DNA of 64,000 nt, taken from contig JAUCBN010000017.1 in assembly GCA_035048815.1 (NCBI GenBank), positions 5,638,936 through 5,702,935 of the forward strand. Reading direction: 5' to 3'. Below, piece by piece: positions 21,101 through 33,770 of the stretch. A model generated the notes under the pieces. The model saw only the letters and a program-made list of their open reading frames with translations, was not told where the DNA came from and searched no databases. This DNA is from Abelmoschus esculentus (lineage: Eukaryota > Streptophyta > Magnoliopsida > Malvales > Malvaceae). The translations under genes and the position numbers were made by a program. The stretch's first letter is position 1; each line of letters starts with the position of its first letter.

Positions 21101-24100
21101 CAAAAGCCCATAATTAACAATTTTAACTCATAAAATTTGATTTAATAACTTTTGGTTGTTATTTTTTTGCGATTAAAACAGGCATGTCTAAATAACCTTT
21201 ATTGAGAATGATTTCGAATTTTAACCGAGTAAAAAGCTGAAAATTTGAGATTAATATGTATAATTATGTTCAAAAAACCATAATAAACAATTTGAACTCA
21301 TTAAATTTGATTTAATAACTTTTGGTTGTCGTTTTGTTGCGATTAAAACGTCCATGTCTAAATGAACTTTATTGAGAATCAGTTCGAATTTTAACCGAGT
21401 AAAAAGCTAAAAATTTGATATTAATCTGTATAATTATGTTCAAAATCCTATAATTAACTATTTGAACTCATAAAATTTTATTAAATAACTTTTGGTTTTC
21501 TTTTTTATTTTGATTAAAACGTGCATGTCTAAAGGGACTATATAGCGAATCCGTTCGAATTTTAACCGAGTAAAAAGCTGAAAATTTGAGATTAATATGT
21601 ATAATTATGTTCAAAAGCCCATAATTAACTATTTGAACTCATAAAATTTGATTTAATAACTTTTGGTTTTCTTTTTTTTTTGATTAAAACGTGCCAGTCT
21701 ATAGGGGCTTTATAGCGAATACGTTCGAATTTTAATCGAGTAAAAAGCTGAAAATTTGAGATTAATCTTATAATTATGTTCAAAAGCCCATAATTAACAA
21801 TTTGAAATCATAAAATCTGATTTAATAACTTTTGGTTGTCGTTTTGTTGCGATTAAAATGTCCATATCTAAATGACCTTTATCGAGAATCTGTTCAAATT
21901 TTAACCGAGTAAAAAGCTGAAAATTTGAGATTAATCTGTATAATTATATTCAAAAGACCATAATTAACAATTTGAACTCATTAAATTTGATTTAAAAACT
22001 TTTTATTGTCGTTTTATTTCGATTAAAACGTGCATGTCTAAATGACCTTTATTGAGAATCAGTTCAAATTTTAACCGAGTAAAAAGATGAAAATTTGAGA
22101 ATAATCTGTATATTTATGTTCAAAACCCTATAAATAACAATTTGAACTTATAAAATTTGATTCAATAACTTTTGATTGTCGTTTGTTGCGATTAAAACAT
22201 GTATGTCTATATGACCTTTATTGAGAATCAGTTCTAATTTTAATAGAGTAAAAAGCTGAAAATTTTAGATTAATCTGTATAATTATGTTCAAAAGCCAAT
22301 AATTAACAATTTGAACTCGTTAAATTTGATTTAATAACTTTTGGTTATCGTTTTGTTGCGATTAAAACGTGCATGTCTAAATGACATTTATTGAGAATCA
22401 GTTCGAATTTTAACCGAGTAAAAAGCTGAAAATTTGAGATTAATCTGTAAAATTATGTTCAAAAGCCCATAATTAACAATTTGAACTCGTTAAATTTGAT
22501 TTAATAACTTTTGGTTCTCGTTTTGTTGCGATTAAAACGTGCATGTCTAAATGACCTTTATTAAGAATCAGTTCGAATTTTAATCGAGTAAAAAGCTGAA
22601 AATTTGAGATTAATCTGTATAATGATATTCAGAAGCCCATAATTAACAATTTGAAATCATAAAATTTGATTTAATAACTTTTGGTTGTCGTTTTGTTGCG
22701 ATTAAAACGTGCATGTCTAAATGACCTTTATTGAGAATCTGTTTGAATTTTAACCGAGTAAAAAGCGGCAAATTTGAGATTAATCTATATAATTATGTTC
22801 AAAAGCCCATAATTAACAATTTGAACTCATTAAATTTGATTTAATAAATTTTGGTTGTCCTTTTGTTGCGATTAAAACGTGCATGTCTAAATGACTTTTA
22901 TAGAAAATCAGCTCGAATTTTAACCGAGTAAAAAGTTGAAAATTTGAGATTAATCTGTATAATTATGTTAAAAAGACCATGATTAACAATTTGAACTCAT
23001 TAAATTTGATTTAATAACTTTTGGTTGTCGTTTTGTTGCGATTAAAATGTGCTTGTCTAAATGACCTTTATTGTGAATCAGTTCGAATTTTATCCGAGTA
23101 AAAAGCTGAAAATTTGAGATTAATTTGTATAATTATGATCAAAAGCCCATAATTAATAATTTGAACTCATTAAATTTGATTTAATAACTTTTGGTTGTCG
23201 TTTTATTGCGATTAAAACGTGCATGTCTAAATGACCTTTATTGAGAATCAATTCGAATTTTAATCGAGTAAAAAGCTGAAAATTTGAGATTAATCTATAT
23301 AATTATGTTCAAAAGCCCATAATTAACAATTTGAAATCATAAAATTTTATTTAACAACTTTTGGTTGTCATTTTGTTGCGATTAAAACGTGCATGTCTAA
23401 ATGACCTTTGTTGAGAATCAGTTTGAATTTTAACTGAGTAAAAAGCTGAAAATTTGAGATTAATCTATATAATTTTGTTCAAAAGCCCATAATTAAAAAT
23501 TTGAACACATTAAATTTGATTTAATAAATTTTGGTTGTTGTTTTGTTGCGATTAAAACGTGTATGTCTAAATGACCTTTATAGAGAATCAGTTCGAATTT
23601 TAACCGAGTAAAAAGTTTAAAATTTGAGATTAATCTGTATAATTATGTTCAAAAGCACATAATTAATAATTTGAACTCATAAAATTTGATTTAATAACTT
23701 TTGATTTTCGTTTTGTTGCGATTAAAATGTGCTTGTCTAAATGACCTTTATTGTGAATCAGTTCAAATTTTAACCGAGTAAAAAGCTGAAAATTTGAGAT
23801 TAATCTTTAAAATTATGTTCAAAAGCCCATAATTAATAATTTGAGCTCATAAAATTTGATTTAATAACATTTGGTTGTTATTTTTTGGTGATAAAAACGT
23901 GCATGTATAATTGAACTTTATTGAGAATCTGTTGGAATTTTAACGGAGTGAAAAGCTGAAAATTTTAGATTAATCTATATAATTATGTTCAAAAGCCCAT
24001 AATTAACAATTTGAAATCATAAAATTTTATTTAACAACTTTTGGTTGTCATTTTGTTGCGATTAAAACGTGCATGTCTAAATGACCTTTGTTGAGAATCA

Positions 24101-26163
24101 ATTTGAATTTTAACTGAGTAAAAAGCTGAAAATTTGAGATTAAACTATATAATTTTGTTCAAAAGCCCATAATTAAAAATTTGAACACATTAAATTTGAT
24201 TTAATAAATTTTGGTTGTTGTTTTGTTGCGATTAAAACGTGTATGTCTAAATGACCTTTATAGAGAATCAGTTCGAATTTTAACCGAGTAAAAAGTTTTA
24301 AATTTGAGATTAATCTGTATAATTATGTTCAAAAGCACATAATTAATAATTTGAACTCAAAATTTGATTTAATAACTTTTGATTTTCGTTTTGTTGCGAT
24401 TAAAATGTGCTTGTCTAAATGACCTTTATTGTGAATCAGTTCAAATTTTAACCGAGTAAAAAGCTGAAAATTTGAGATTAATCTTTAAAATTATGTTCAA
24501 AAGCCTATAATTAATAATTTGAGCTCATAAAATTTGATTTAATAACATTTGGTTGTTATTTTTTGGTGATAAAAACGTGCATGTCTAATTGAACTTTATT
24601 GAGAATCTGTTGGAATTTTAACGGAGTGAAAAGCTGAAAATTTTAGATTAATCTATATAATTATGTTCAAAAGCCCATAATTAACAATTTGAAATCATAA
24701 AATTTTATTTAACAACTTTTGGTTGTCATTTTGTTGCGATTAAAACGTGCATGTCTAAATGACCTTTGTTGAGAATCAGTTTGAATTTTAACTGAGTAAA
24801 AAGCTGAAAATTTGAGATTAATCTATATAATTTTGTTCAAAAGCCCATAATTAAAAATTTGAACACATTAAATTTGATTTAATAAATTTTGGTTGTTGTT
24901 TTGTTGCGATGAAAACGTGTATGTCTAAATGACCTTTATAGAGAATCAGTTCGAATTTTAACCCAGTAAAAAGTTTTAAATTTGAGATTAATCTGTATAA
25001 TTATGTTCAAAAGCACATAATTAATAATTTGAACTCATAAAATTTGATTTAATAACTTTTGATTTTCGTTTTCTTGCGATTAAAACGTGCATGTCTAAAT
25101 GATATTTATTGAGAATCAGTTCGAATTTTAACCGAGTAAAAAGCTGCAAATTTGAGATTAATCTATAGAATTATGTTTAAAAGCCCATAATTAATAATTT
25201 GAACTCATTAAATTTGATTTAATAAATTTTGGTTGTCGTTTTGTTGTGATTAAAACGTGCATATCTAAATTATATTTTTTGAGAATCAGTTCAAATTTTA
25301 ACCGAGTAAAAAGCTGAAAATTTGAGATTAATCAATATAATTATGTTCAAGAGCCCATAATTAATAATTTGAACTCATTAAATTTGATTTAATAAATTTT
25401 GGTTGTCGTTATGTTGCGATTAAAACGTGCATGTCTAAATGACCTTTATAGAGAATCAATTCAAATTTTAACCGAGTAAAAAGCTGAAAATTTTAGATTA
25501 ATCTATATAATTATGTTTAAAAGCCCATAATTAACAATTTGAACTCATTAAATATGATTTAACAACTTTTGGTTGTCGTTTTATTGCGATTAAAACGTGA
25601 ATGTCTAAATGACCTTTATTGAGAATCAATTCGAATTTTAATCGAGTAAAAAACTGAAAATTTGAGATTAATCTATATAATTATGTTCAAAAGCCCATAA
25701 TTGACAATTTGAACACATTAAATTTGATTTAATAAATTTTGGTTGTTGTTTTGTTCGATTAAAACGTGCATGTCTAAATGACCTTTATAGAGAATCAGTT
25801 CGAATTTTAACCGAGTAAAAAGTTTAAAATTTGAGATTAATCTGTATAATTATGTTCAAAAGCCCATAATTAATAATTTGAACTCATTAAATTTGATTTA
25901 AGAACTTTTGGTTGTCGTTTTGTTGCGATTAAAACGTGCATATCTAAATTATATTTTTTGAGAATCAGTTCAAATTTTAACCGAGTAAAAAGCTGAAAAT
26001 TTGAGATTAATCAATATAATTATGTTCAAGAGCCCATAATTAATAATTTGAACTCATTAAATTTGATTTAATAAATTTTGGTTGTCGTTATGTTGCGATT
26101 AAAACGTGCATGTCTAAAAGACCTTTATAGAGAATCAGTTCAAATTTTAACCGAGTAAAAAGC
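21101..26163 (+). repeat. Diverged monomer tract, copied again 24.5 kb downstream
   Basis: HOR order breaks at about 21,100 with a TTTTAACTCATAAAATTTG unit (21,121) and AAAACAGGCATG. Neighbouring monomers then differ freely. The tract matches 45,501-50,713 with offsets of 24,380 (21,121), 24,550 (22,121; 22,971), 24,890 (23,131; 24,351) and 24,550 again (25,002-26,163). Each change of offset is one or two monomers. Marks include CAAAACCCTATAAATAAC (22,121) and AATTATGATC (23,131). At about 21,830 a one-monomer loss joins two units that are separate at 46,141-46,330. Confidence 0.9.
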
Positions 26164-26800
26164 TAAAAATTTGAGATTAATCTGAATAATTATGTTCAAA
26201 AGCCTATAATTAACTATTTGAACTCATAAAATTTGATTTAATAACTTTTGGTTTTCTTTTTTCTTTTGATTAAAACGTGCATGTCTAAAGGGGCTTTATA
26301 GCGAATCCGTTCGAATTTTAACCGAGTAAAAAGCTGAAAATTTGAGATTAATATGTATAATTATGTTCAAAAGCCCATAATTAACAATTTGAACTCATTA
26401 AATTTGATTTAATAACTTTTGGTTGTCGTTTTGTTGCGATTAAAACGTGCATGTCTAAATGACCTTTATTGAGAATCAGTTTGAATTTTAACCGAGTAAA
26501 AAGCTGAAAATTTGAGATTAATATGTATAATTATGTTCAAAAGACCATAATTAACAATTTGAACTCATAAAATTTGATTTAATAACTTTTGGTTGTCGTT
26601 TTTTTGCGATTAAAACGGGCATGTCTAAATAACCTTTATTGAGAATGATTTCGAATTTTAACCGAGTAAAAAGCTGAAAATTTGAGATTAATATGTATAA
26701 TTATGTTCAAAAGACCATAATTAACAATTTGAACTCATTAAATTTGATTTAATAACTTTTGGTTGTCGTTTTGTTGCGATTAAAACGTGCATGTCTAAAT
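23644..26800 (+). repeat. 3.2-kb block, first copy (repeats at +3,909 bp)
   Basis: The block begins with AGCACATAATTAATAA and ends in class D/C units. It recurs at 27,553-30,709, with every landmark shifted by exactly 3,909 bp: 23,644 to 27,553; GAACTCAAAATTTG at 24,351 to 28,260; TTGACAATTTG at 25,682 to 29,591; B anchor 26,287 to 30,196; 26,702 to 30,611. Differences are few (for example AACCCAG against AACCTAG, and GTTTTGTTGTG against GTTTTTTTGTG). The copies part at about 26,800/30,709, where GACCTTTG meets GAACTTTA. Confidence 0.9.
24351..24364 (+). repeat. 2-bp-deleted monomer marker (GAACTCAAAATTTG)
   Basis: GAACTCATAAAATTTG has lost TA. The lesion occurs three times only, here and at about 28,260 and 49,241, and so identifies three copies of one ancestral monomer. 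Confidence 0.8.
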
Positions 26801-27550
26801 GACCTTTGTTGAGAATCAGTTTGAATTTTAACCGAGTAAAAAGCTGAAAATTTTAGATTAATCTGTATAATGATGTTTAAAAGCCCATAATTAACAATTT
26901 GATCTCATAAAATTTGATTTAATAACTTTTGGTTGTCGTTTTTTTGCGATTAAAACGGGCATGTCTAAATAACCTTTATTGAGAATGATTTCGAATTTTA
27001 ACCGAGTAAAAAGCTGAAAATTTGAGATTAATATGTATAATTATGTTCAAAAGACCATAATTAACAATTTGAACTCATTAAATTTGATTTAATAACTTTT
27101 GGTTGTCGTTTTGTTGCGATTAAAACGTGCATGTCTAAATGAACTTTATTGAGAATCACTTCGAATTTTAACCGAGTAAAAAGCTAAAAATTTGAGATTA
27201 ATCTGTATAATTATGTTCAAAAGCCTATAATTAACTATTTGAACTCATAAAATTTGATTTAATAACTTTTGGTTTTCTTTTTTATTTTGATTAAAACGTG
27301 CATGTCTAAAGGGGCTTTATAGCGAATCCGTTCGAATTTTAACCGAGTAAAAAGCTGAAAATTTGAGATTAATATGTATAATTATGTTCAAAAGCCCATA
27401 ATTAACAATTTGAACTCATTAAATTTGATTTAATAACTTTTGGTTGTCGTTTTGTTGCGATTAAAACGTGCATGTCTAAATGACCTTTATTGAGAATCAG
27501 TTCGAATTTTAACCGAGTAAAAAGCTGAAAATTTGAGATTAATCTGTATA
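26190..27550 (+). repeat. HOR island between the two 3.9-kb copies
   Basis: Eight units of the young family (B, C, D-prime, C, D, A, B, C) with B anchors at about 26,287 and 27,308. The first part, to about 26,800, belongs to the duplicated block; the rest has no counterpart inside the second copy. On the left it joins a diverged unit ending AAGCTAAAAATTTGAGATTAATCTGAATAAT. On the right it joins the AGCACATAATTAATAA monomer at 27,553. Confidence 0.83.
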
Positions 27551-27552
27551 AT

Positions 27553-30500
27553 TATGTTCAAAAGCACATAATTAATAATTTGAACTCATAAAATTTGATT
27601 TAATAACTTTTGATTTTCGTTTTGTTGCGATTAAAATGTGCTTGTCTAAATGACCTTTATTGTGAATCAGTTCAAATTTTAACCGAGTAAAAAGCTGAAA
27701 ATTTGAGATTAATCTTTAAAATTATGTTCAAAAGCCCATAATTAATAATTTGAGCTCATAAAATTTGATTTAATAACATTTGGTTGTTATTTTTTGGTGA
27801 TAAAAACGTGCATGTATAATTGAACTTTATTGAGAATCTGTTGGAATTTTAACGGAGTGAAAAGCTGAAAATTTTAGATTAATCTATATAATTATGTTCA
27901 AAAGCCCATAATTAACAATTTGAAATCATAAAATTTTATTTAACAACTTTTGGTTGTCATTTTGTTGCGATTAAAACGTGCATGTCTAAATGACCTTTGT
28001 TGAGAATCAATTTGAATTTTAACTGAGTAAAAAGCTGAAAATTTGAGATTAAACTATATAATTTTGTTCAAAAGCCCATAATTAAAAATTTGAACACATT
28101 AAATTTGATTTAATAAATTTTGGTTGTTGTTTTGTTGCGATTAAAACGTGTATGTCTAAATGACCTTTATAGAGAATCAGTTCGAATTTTAACCGAGTAA
28201 AAAGTTTTAAATTTGAGATTAATCTGTATAATTATGTTCAAAAGCACATAATTAATAATTTGAACTCAAAATTTGATTTAATAACTTTTGATTTTCGTTT
28301 TGTTGCGATTAAAATGTGCTTGTCTAAATGACCTTTATTGTGAATCAGTTCAAATTTTAACCGAGTAAAAAGCTGAAAATTTGAGATTAATCTTTAAAAT
28401 TATGTTCAAAAGCCTATAATTAATAATTTGAGCTCATAAAATTTGATTTAATAACATTTGGTTGTTATTTTTTGGTGATAAAAACGTGCATGTCTAATTG
28501 AACTTTATTGAGAATCTGTTGGAATTTTAACGGAGTGAAAAGCTGAAAATTTTAGATTAATCTATATAATTATGTTCAAAAGCCCATAATTAACAATTTG
28601 AAATCATAAAATTTTATTTAACAACTTTTGGTTGTCATTTTGTTGCGATTAAAACGTGCATGTCTAAATGACCTTTGTTGAGAATCAGTTTGAATTTTAA
28701 CTGAGTAAAAAGCTGAAAATTTGAGATTAATCTATATAATTTTGTTCAAAAGCCCATAATTAAAAATTTGAACACATTAAATTTGATTTAATAAATTTTG
28801 GTTGTTGTTTTGTTGCGATGAAAACGTGTATGTCTAAATGACCTTTATAGAGAATCAGTTCGAATTTTAACCTAGTAAAAAGTTTTAAATTTGAGATTAA
28901 TCTGTATAATTATGTTCAAAAGCACATAATTAATAATTTGAACTCATAAAATTTGATTTAATAACTTTTGATTTTCGTTTTCTTGCGATTAAAACGTGCA
29001 TGTCTAAATGATATTTATTGAGAATCAGTTCGAATTTTAACCGAGTAAAAAGCTGCAAATTTGAGATTAATCTATAGAATTATGTTTAAAAGCCCATAAT
29101 TAATAATTTGAACTCATTAAATTTGATTTAATAAATTTTGGTTGTCGTTTTTTTGTGATTAAAACGTGCATATCTAAATTATATTTTTTGAGAATCAGTT
29201 CAAATTTTAACCGAGTAAAAAGCTGAAAATTTGAGATTAATCAATATAATTATGTTCAAGAGCCCATAATTAATAATTTGAACTCATTAAATTTGATTTA
29301 ATAAATTTTGGTTGTCGTTATGTTGCGATTAAAACGTGCATGTCTAAATGACCTTTATAGAGAATCAGTTCAAATTTTAACCGAGTAAAAAGCTGAAAAT
29401 TTTAGATTAATCTATATAATTATGTTTAAAAGCCCATAATTAACAATTTGAACTCATTAAATATGATTTAACAACTTTTGGTTGTCGTTTTATTGCGATT
29501 AAAACGTGAATGTCTAAATGACCTTTATTGAGAATCAATTCGAATTTTAATCGAGTAAAAAACTGAAAATTTGAGATTAATCTATATAATTATGTTCAAA
29601 AGCCCATAATTGACAATTTGAACACATTAAATTTGATTTAATAAATTTTGGTTGTTGTTTTGTTCGATTAAAACGTGCATGTCTAAATGACCTTTATAGA
29701 GAATCAGTTCGAATTTTAACCGAGTAAAAAGTTTAAAATTTGAGATTAATCTGTATAATTATGTTCAAAAGCCCATAATTAATAATTTGAACTCATTAAA
29801 TTTGATTTAATAACTTTTGGTTGTCGTTTTGTTGCGATTAAAACGTGCATATCTAAATTATATTTTTTGAGAATCAGTTCAAATTTTAACCGAGTAAAAA
29901 GCTGAAAATTTGAGATTAATCAATATAATTATGTTCAAGAGCCCATAATTAATAATTTGAACTCATTAAATTTGATTTAATAAATTTTGGTTGTCGTTAT
30001 GTTGCGATTAAAACGTGCATGTCTAAATGACCTTTATAGAGAATCAGTTCAAATTTTAACCGAGTAAAAAGCTAAAAATTTGAGATTAATCTGTATAATT
30101 ATGTTCAAAAGCCTATAATTAACTATTTGAACTCATAAAATTTGATTTAATAACTTTTGGTTTTCTTTTTTATTTTGATTAAAACGTGCATGTCTAAAGG
30201 GGCTTTATAGCGAATCCGTTCGAATTTTAACCGAGTAAAAAGCTGAAAATTTGAGATTAATATGTATAATTATGTTCAAAAGCCCATAATTAACAATTTG
30301 AACTCATTAAATTTGATTTAATAACTTTTGGTTGTCGTTTTGTTGCGATTAAAACGTGCATGTCTAAATGACCTTTATTGAGAATCAGTTTGAATTTTAA
30401 CCGAGTAAAAAGCTGAAAATTTGAGATTAATATGTATAATTATGTTCAAAAGACCATAATTAACAATTTGAACTCATAAAATTTGATTTAATAACTTTTG

Positions 30501-30709
30501 GTTGTCGTTTTTTTGCGATTAAAACGGGCATGTCTAAATAACCTTTATTGAGAATGATTTCGAATTTTAACCGAGTAAAAAGCTGAAAATTTGAGATTAA
30601 TATGTATAATTATGTTCAAAAGACCATAATTAACAATTTGAACTCATTAAATTTGATTTAATAACTTTTGGTTGTCGTTTTGTTGCGATTAAAACGTGCA
30701 TGTCTAAAT
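27553..30709 (+). repeat. 3.2-kb block, second copy
   Basis: Colinear with 23,644-26,800 at +3,909 bp, the size of about 23 monomers. It contains a run of diverged monomers, then the AAGAGCCCATAAT unit, then HOR class B. Because a diverged block and a piece of HOR were copied together, the exchange joined two satellite layers and was not confined to either. Confidence 0.9.
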
Positions 30710-33700
30710 GAACTTTATTGAGAATCACTTCGAATTTTAACCGAGTAAAAAGCTAAAAATTTGAGATTAATCTGTATAATTATGTTCAAAAGCCTATAAT
30801 TAACTATTTGAACTCATAAAATTTGATTTAATAACTTTTGGTTTTCTTTTTTATTTTGATTAAAACGTGCATGTCTAAAGGGGCTTTATAGCGAATCCGT
30901 TCGAATTTTAACCGAGTAAAAAGCTGAAAATTTGAGATTAATATGTATAATTATGTTCAAAAGCCCATAATTAACAATTTGAACTCATTAAATTTGATTT
31001 AATAACTTTTGGTTGTCGTTTTGTTGCGATTAAAACGTGCATGTCTAAATGACCTTTATTGAGAATCAGTTTGAATTTTAACCGAGTAAAAAGCTGAAAA
31101 TTTTAGATTAATCTGTATAATGATGTTTAAAAGCCCATAATTAACAATTTGATCTCATAAAATTTGATTTAATAACTTTTGGTTGTCGTTTTTTTGCGAT
31201 TAAAACGGGCATGTCTAAATAACCTTTATTGAGAATGATTTCGAATTTTAACCGAGTAAAAAGCTGAAAATTTGAGATTAATATGTATAATTATGTTCAA
31301 AAGACCATAATTAACAATTTGAACTCATTAAATTTGATTTAATAACTTTTGGTTGTCGTTTTGTTGCGATTAAAACGTGCATGTCTAAATGAACTTTATT
31401 GAGAATCACTTCGAATTTTAACCGAGTAAAAAGCTGAAAATTTTAGATTAATCTGTATAATGATGTTTAAAAGCCCATAATTAACAATTTGATCTCATAA
31501 AATTTGATTTAATAACTTTTGTTTGTCGTTTTTTTGCGATTAAAACGGGCATGTCTAAATAACCTTTATTGAGAATGATTTCGAATTTTAACTGAGTAAA
31601 AAGCTGAAAATTTGAGATTAATATGTATAATTATGTTCAAAAGACCATAATTAACAATTTGAACTCATTAAATTTGATTTAATAACTTTTGGTTGTCGTT
31701 TTGTTGCGATTAAAACGTGCATGTCTAAATGACCTTTATTGAGAATCAGTTTGAATTTTAACCGAGTAAAAAGCTGAAAATTTTAGATTAATCTGTATAA
31801 TGATGTTTAAAAGCCCATAATTAACAATTTGATCTCATAAAATTTGATTTAATAACTTTTGGTTGTCGTTTTTTTGCGATTAAAACGGGCATGTCTAAAT
31901 AACCTTTATTGAGAATGATTTCGAATTTTAACCGAGTAAAAAGCTGAAAATTTGAGATTAATATGTATAATTATGTTCAAAAGACCATAATTAACAATTT
32001 GAACTCATTAAATTTGATTTAATAACTTTTGGTTGTCGTTTTGTTGCGATTAAAACGTGAATGTCTAAATGAACTTTATTGAGAATCACTTCGAATTTTA
32101 ACCGAGTAAAAAGCTAAAAATTTGAGATTAATCTGTATAATTATGTTCAAAAGCCTATAATTAACTATTTGAACTCATAAAATTTGATTTAATAACTTTT
32201 GGTTTTCTTTTTTATTTTGATTAAAACGTGCATGTCTAAAGGGGCTTTATAGCGAATCCGTTCGAATTTTAACCGAGTAAAAAGCTGAAAATTTGAGATT
32301 AATATGTATAATTATGTTCAAAAGCCCATAATTAACAATTTGAACTCATTAAATTTGATTTAATAACTTTTGGTTGTCGTTTTGTTGCGATTAAAACGTG
32401 CATGTCTAAATGACCTTTATTGAGAATCAGTTTGAATTTTAACCAAGTAAAAAGCTGAAAATTTTAGATTAATCTGTATAATGATGTTTAAAAGTCCATA
32501 ATTAACAATTTGATCTCATAAAATTTGATTTAATAACTTTTGGTTGTCGTTTTTTTGCGATTAAAACGGGCATGTCTAAATAACCTTTATTGAGAATGAT
32601 TTCGAATTTTAACCGAGTAAAAAGCTGAAAATTTGAGATTAATATGTATAATTATGTTCAAAAGACCATAATTAACAATTTGAACTCATTAAATTTGATT
32701 TAATAACTTTTGGTTGTCGTTTTGTTGCGATTAAAACGTGCATGTCTAAATGAACTTTATTGAGAATCACTTCGAATTTTAACCGAGTAAAAAGCTAAAA
32801 ATTTGAGATTAATCTGTATAATTATATTCAAAAGCCTATAATTAACTATTTGAACTCATAAAATTTGATTTAATAACTTTTGGTTTTCTTTTTTATTTTG
32901 ATTAAAACGTGCATGTCTAAAGGGGCTTTATAGCGAATCCGTTCGAATTTTAACCGAGTAAAAAGCTGAAAATTTGAGATTAATATGTATAATTATGTTC
33001 AAAAGCCCATAATTAACAATTTGAACTCATTAAATTTGATTTAATAACTTTTGGTTGTCGTTTTGTTGCGATTAAAACGTGCATGTCTAAATGACCTTTA
33101 TTGAGAATCAGTTTGAATTTTAACGGAGTAAAAAGCTGAAGATTTTAGATTAATCTGTATAATGATGTTTAAAAGCCCATAATTAACAATTTGATCTCAT
33201 AAAATTTGATTTAATAACTTTTGGTTGTCGTTTTTTTGCGATTAAAACGGGCATGTCTAAATAACCTTTATTGAGAATGATTTCGAATTTTAACCGAGTA
33301 AAAAGCTGAAAATTTGAGATTAATATGTATAATTATGTTCAAAAGACCATAATTAACAATTTGAACTCATTAAATTTGATTTAATAACTTTTGGTTGTCG
33401 TTTTGTTGCGATTAAAACGTGCATGTCTAAATGAACTTTATTGAGAATCAGTTCGAATTTTAACCGAGTAAAAAGCTAAAAATTTGAGATTAATCTGTAT
33501 AATTATGTTCAAAAGCCTATAATTAACTATTTGAACTCATAAAATTTGATTTAATAACTTTTGGTTTTCTTTTTTATTTTGATTAAAACGTGCATGTCTA
33601 AAGGGGCTTTATAGCGAATCCGTTCGAATTTTAACCGAGTAAAAAGCTGAAAATTTGAGATTAATATGTATAATTATGTTCAAAAGCCCATAATTAACAA

Positions 33701-33770
33701 TTTGAACTCATTAAATTTGATTTAATAACTTTTGGTTGTCGTTTTGTTGCGATTAACCGAGTAAAAAGCT
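30100..33770 (+). repeat. HOR tract with 4- and 8-mer units
   Basis: B anchors lie at about 30,196, 30,876, 32,238, 32,919 and 33,600, giving steps of about 681, 1361, 681 and 681 bp. Class sequences equal those of the main tract. Minor marks are TTTTGTTTGTCG (about 31,520), AACTGAG (about 31,592), CGTGAATG in an A unit (about 32,057) and AACCAAG in a C unit (about 32,443). The tract ends at the 48-bp-deleted monomer at 33,750. Confidence 0.87.

Noticed and set aside
33740..33765. Excision footprint of a mobile element
   Set aside because: The change is a loss of 48 bp of ordinary monomer at a 4-bp microhomology, with no terminal inverted repeats or added bases.
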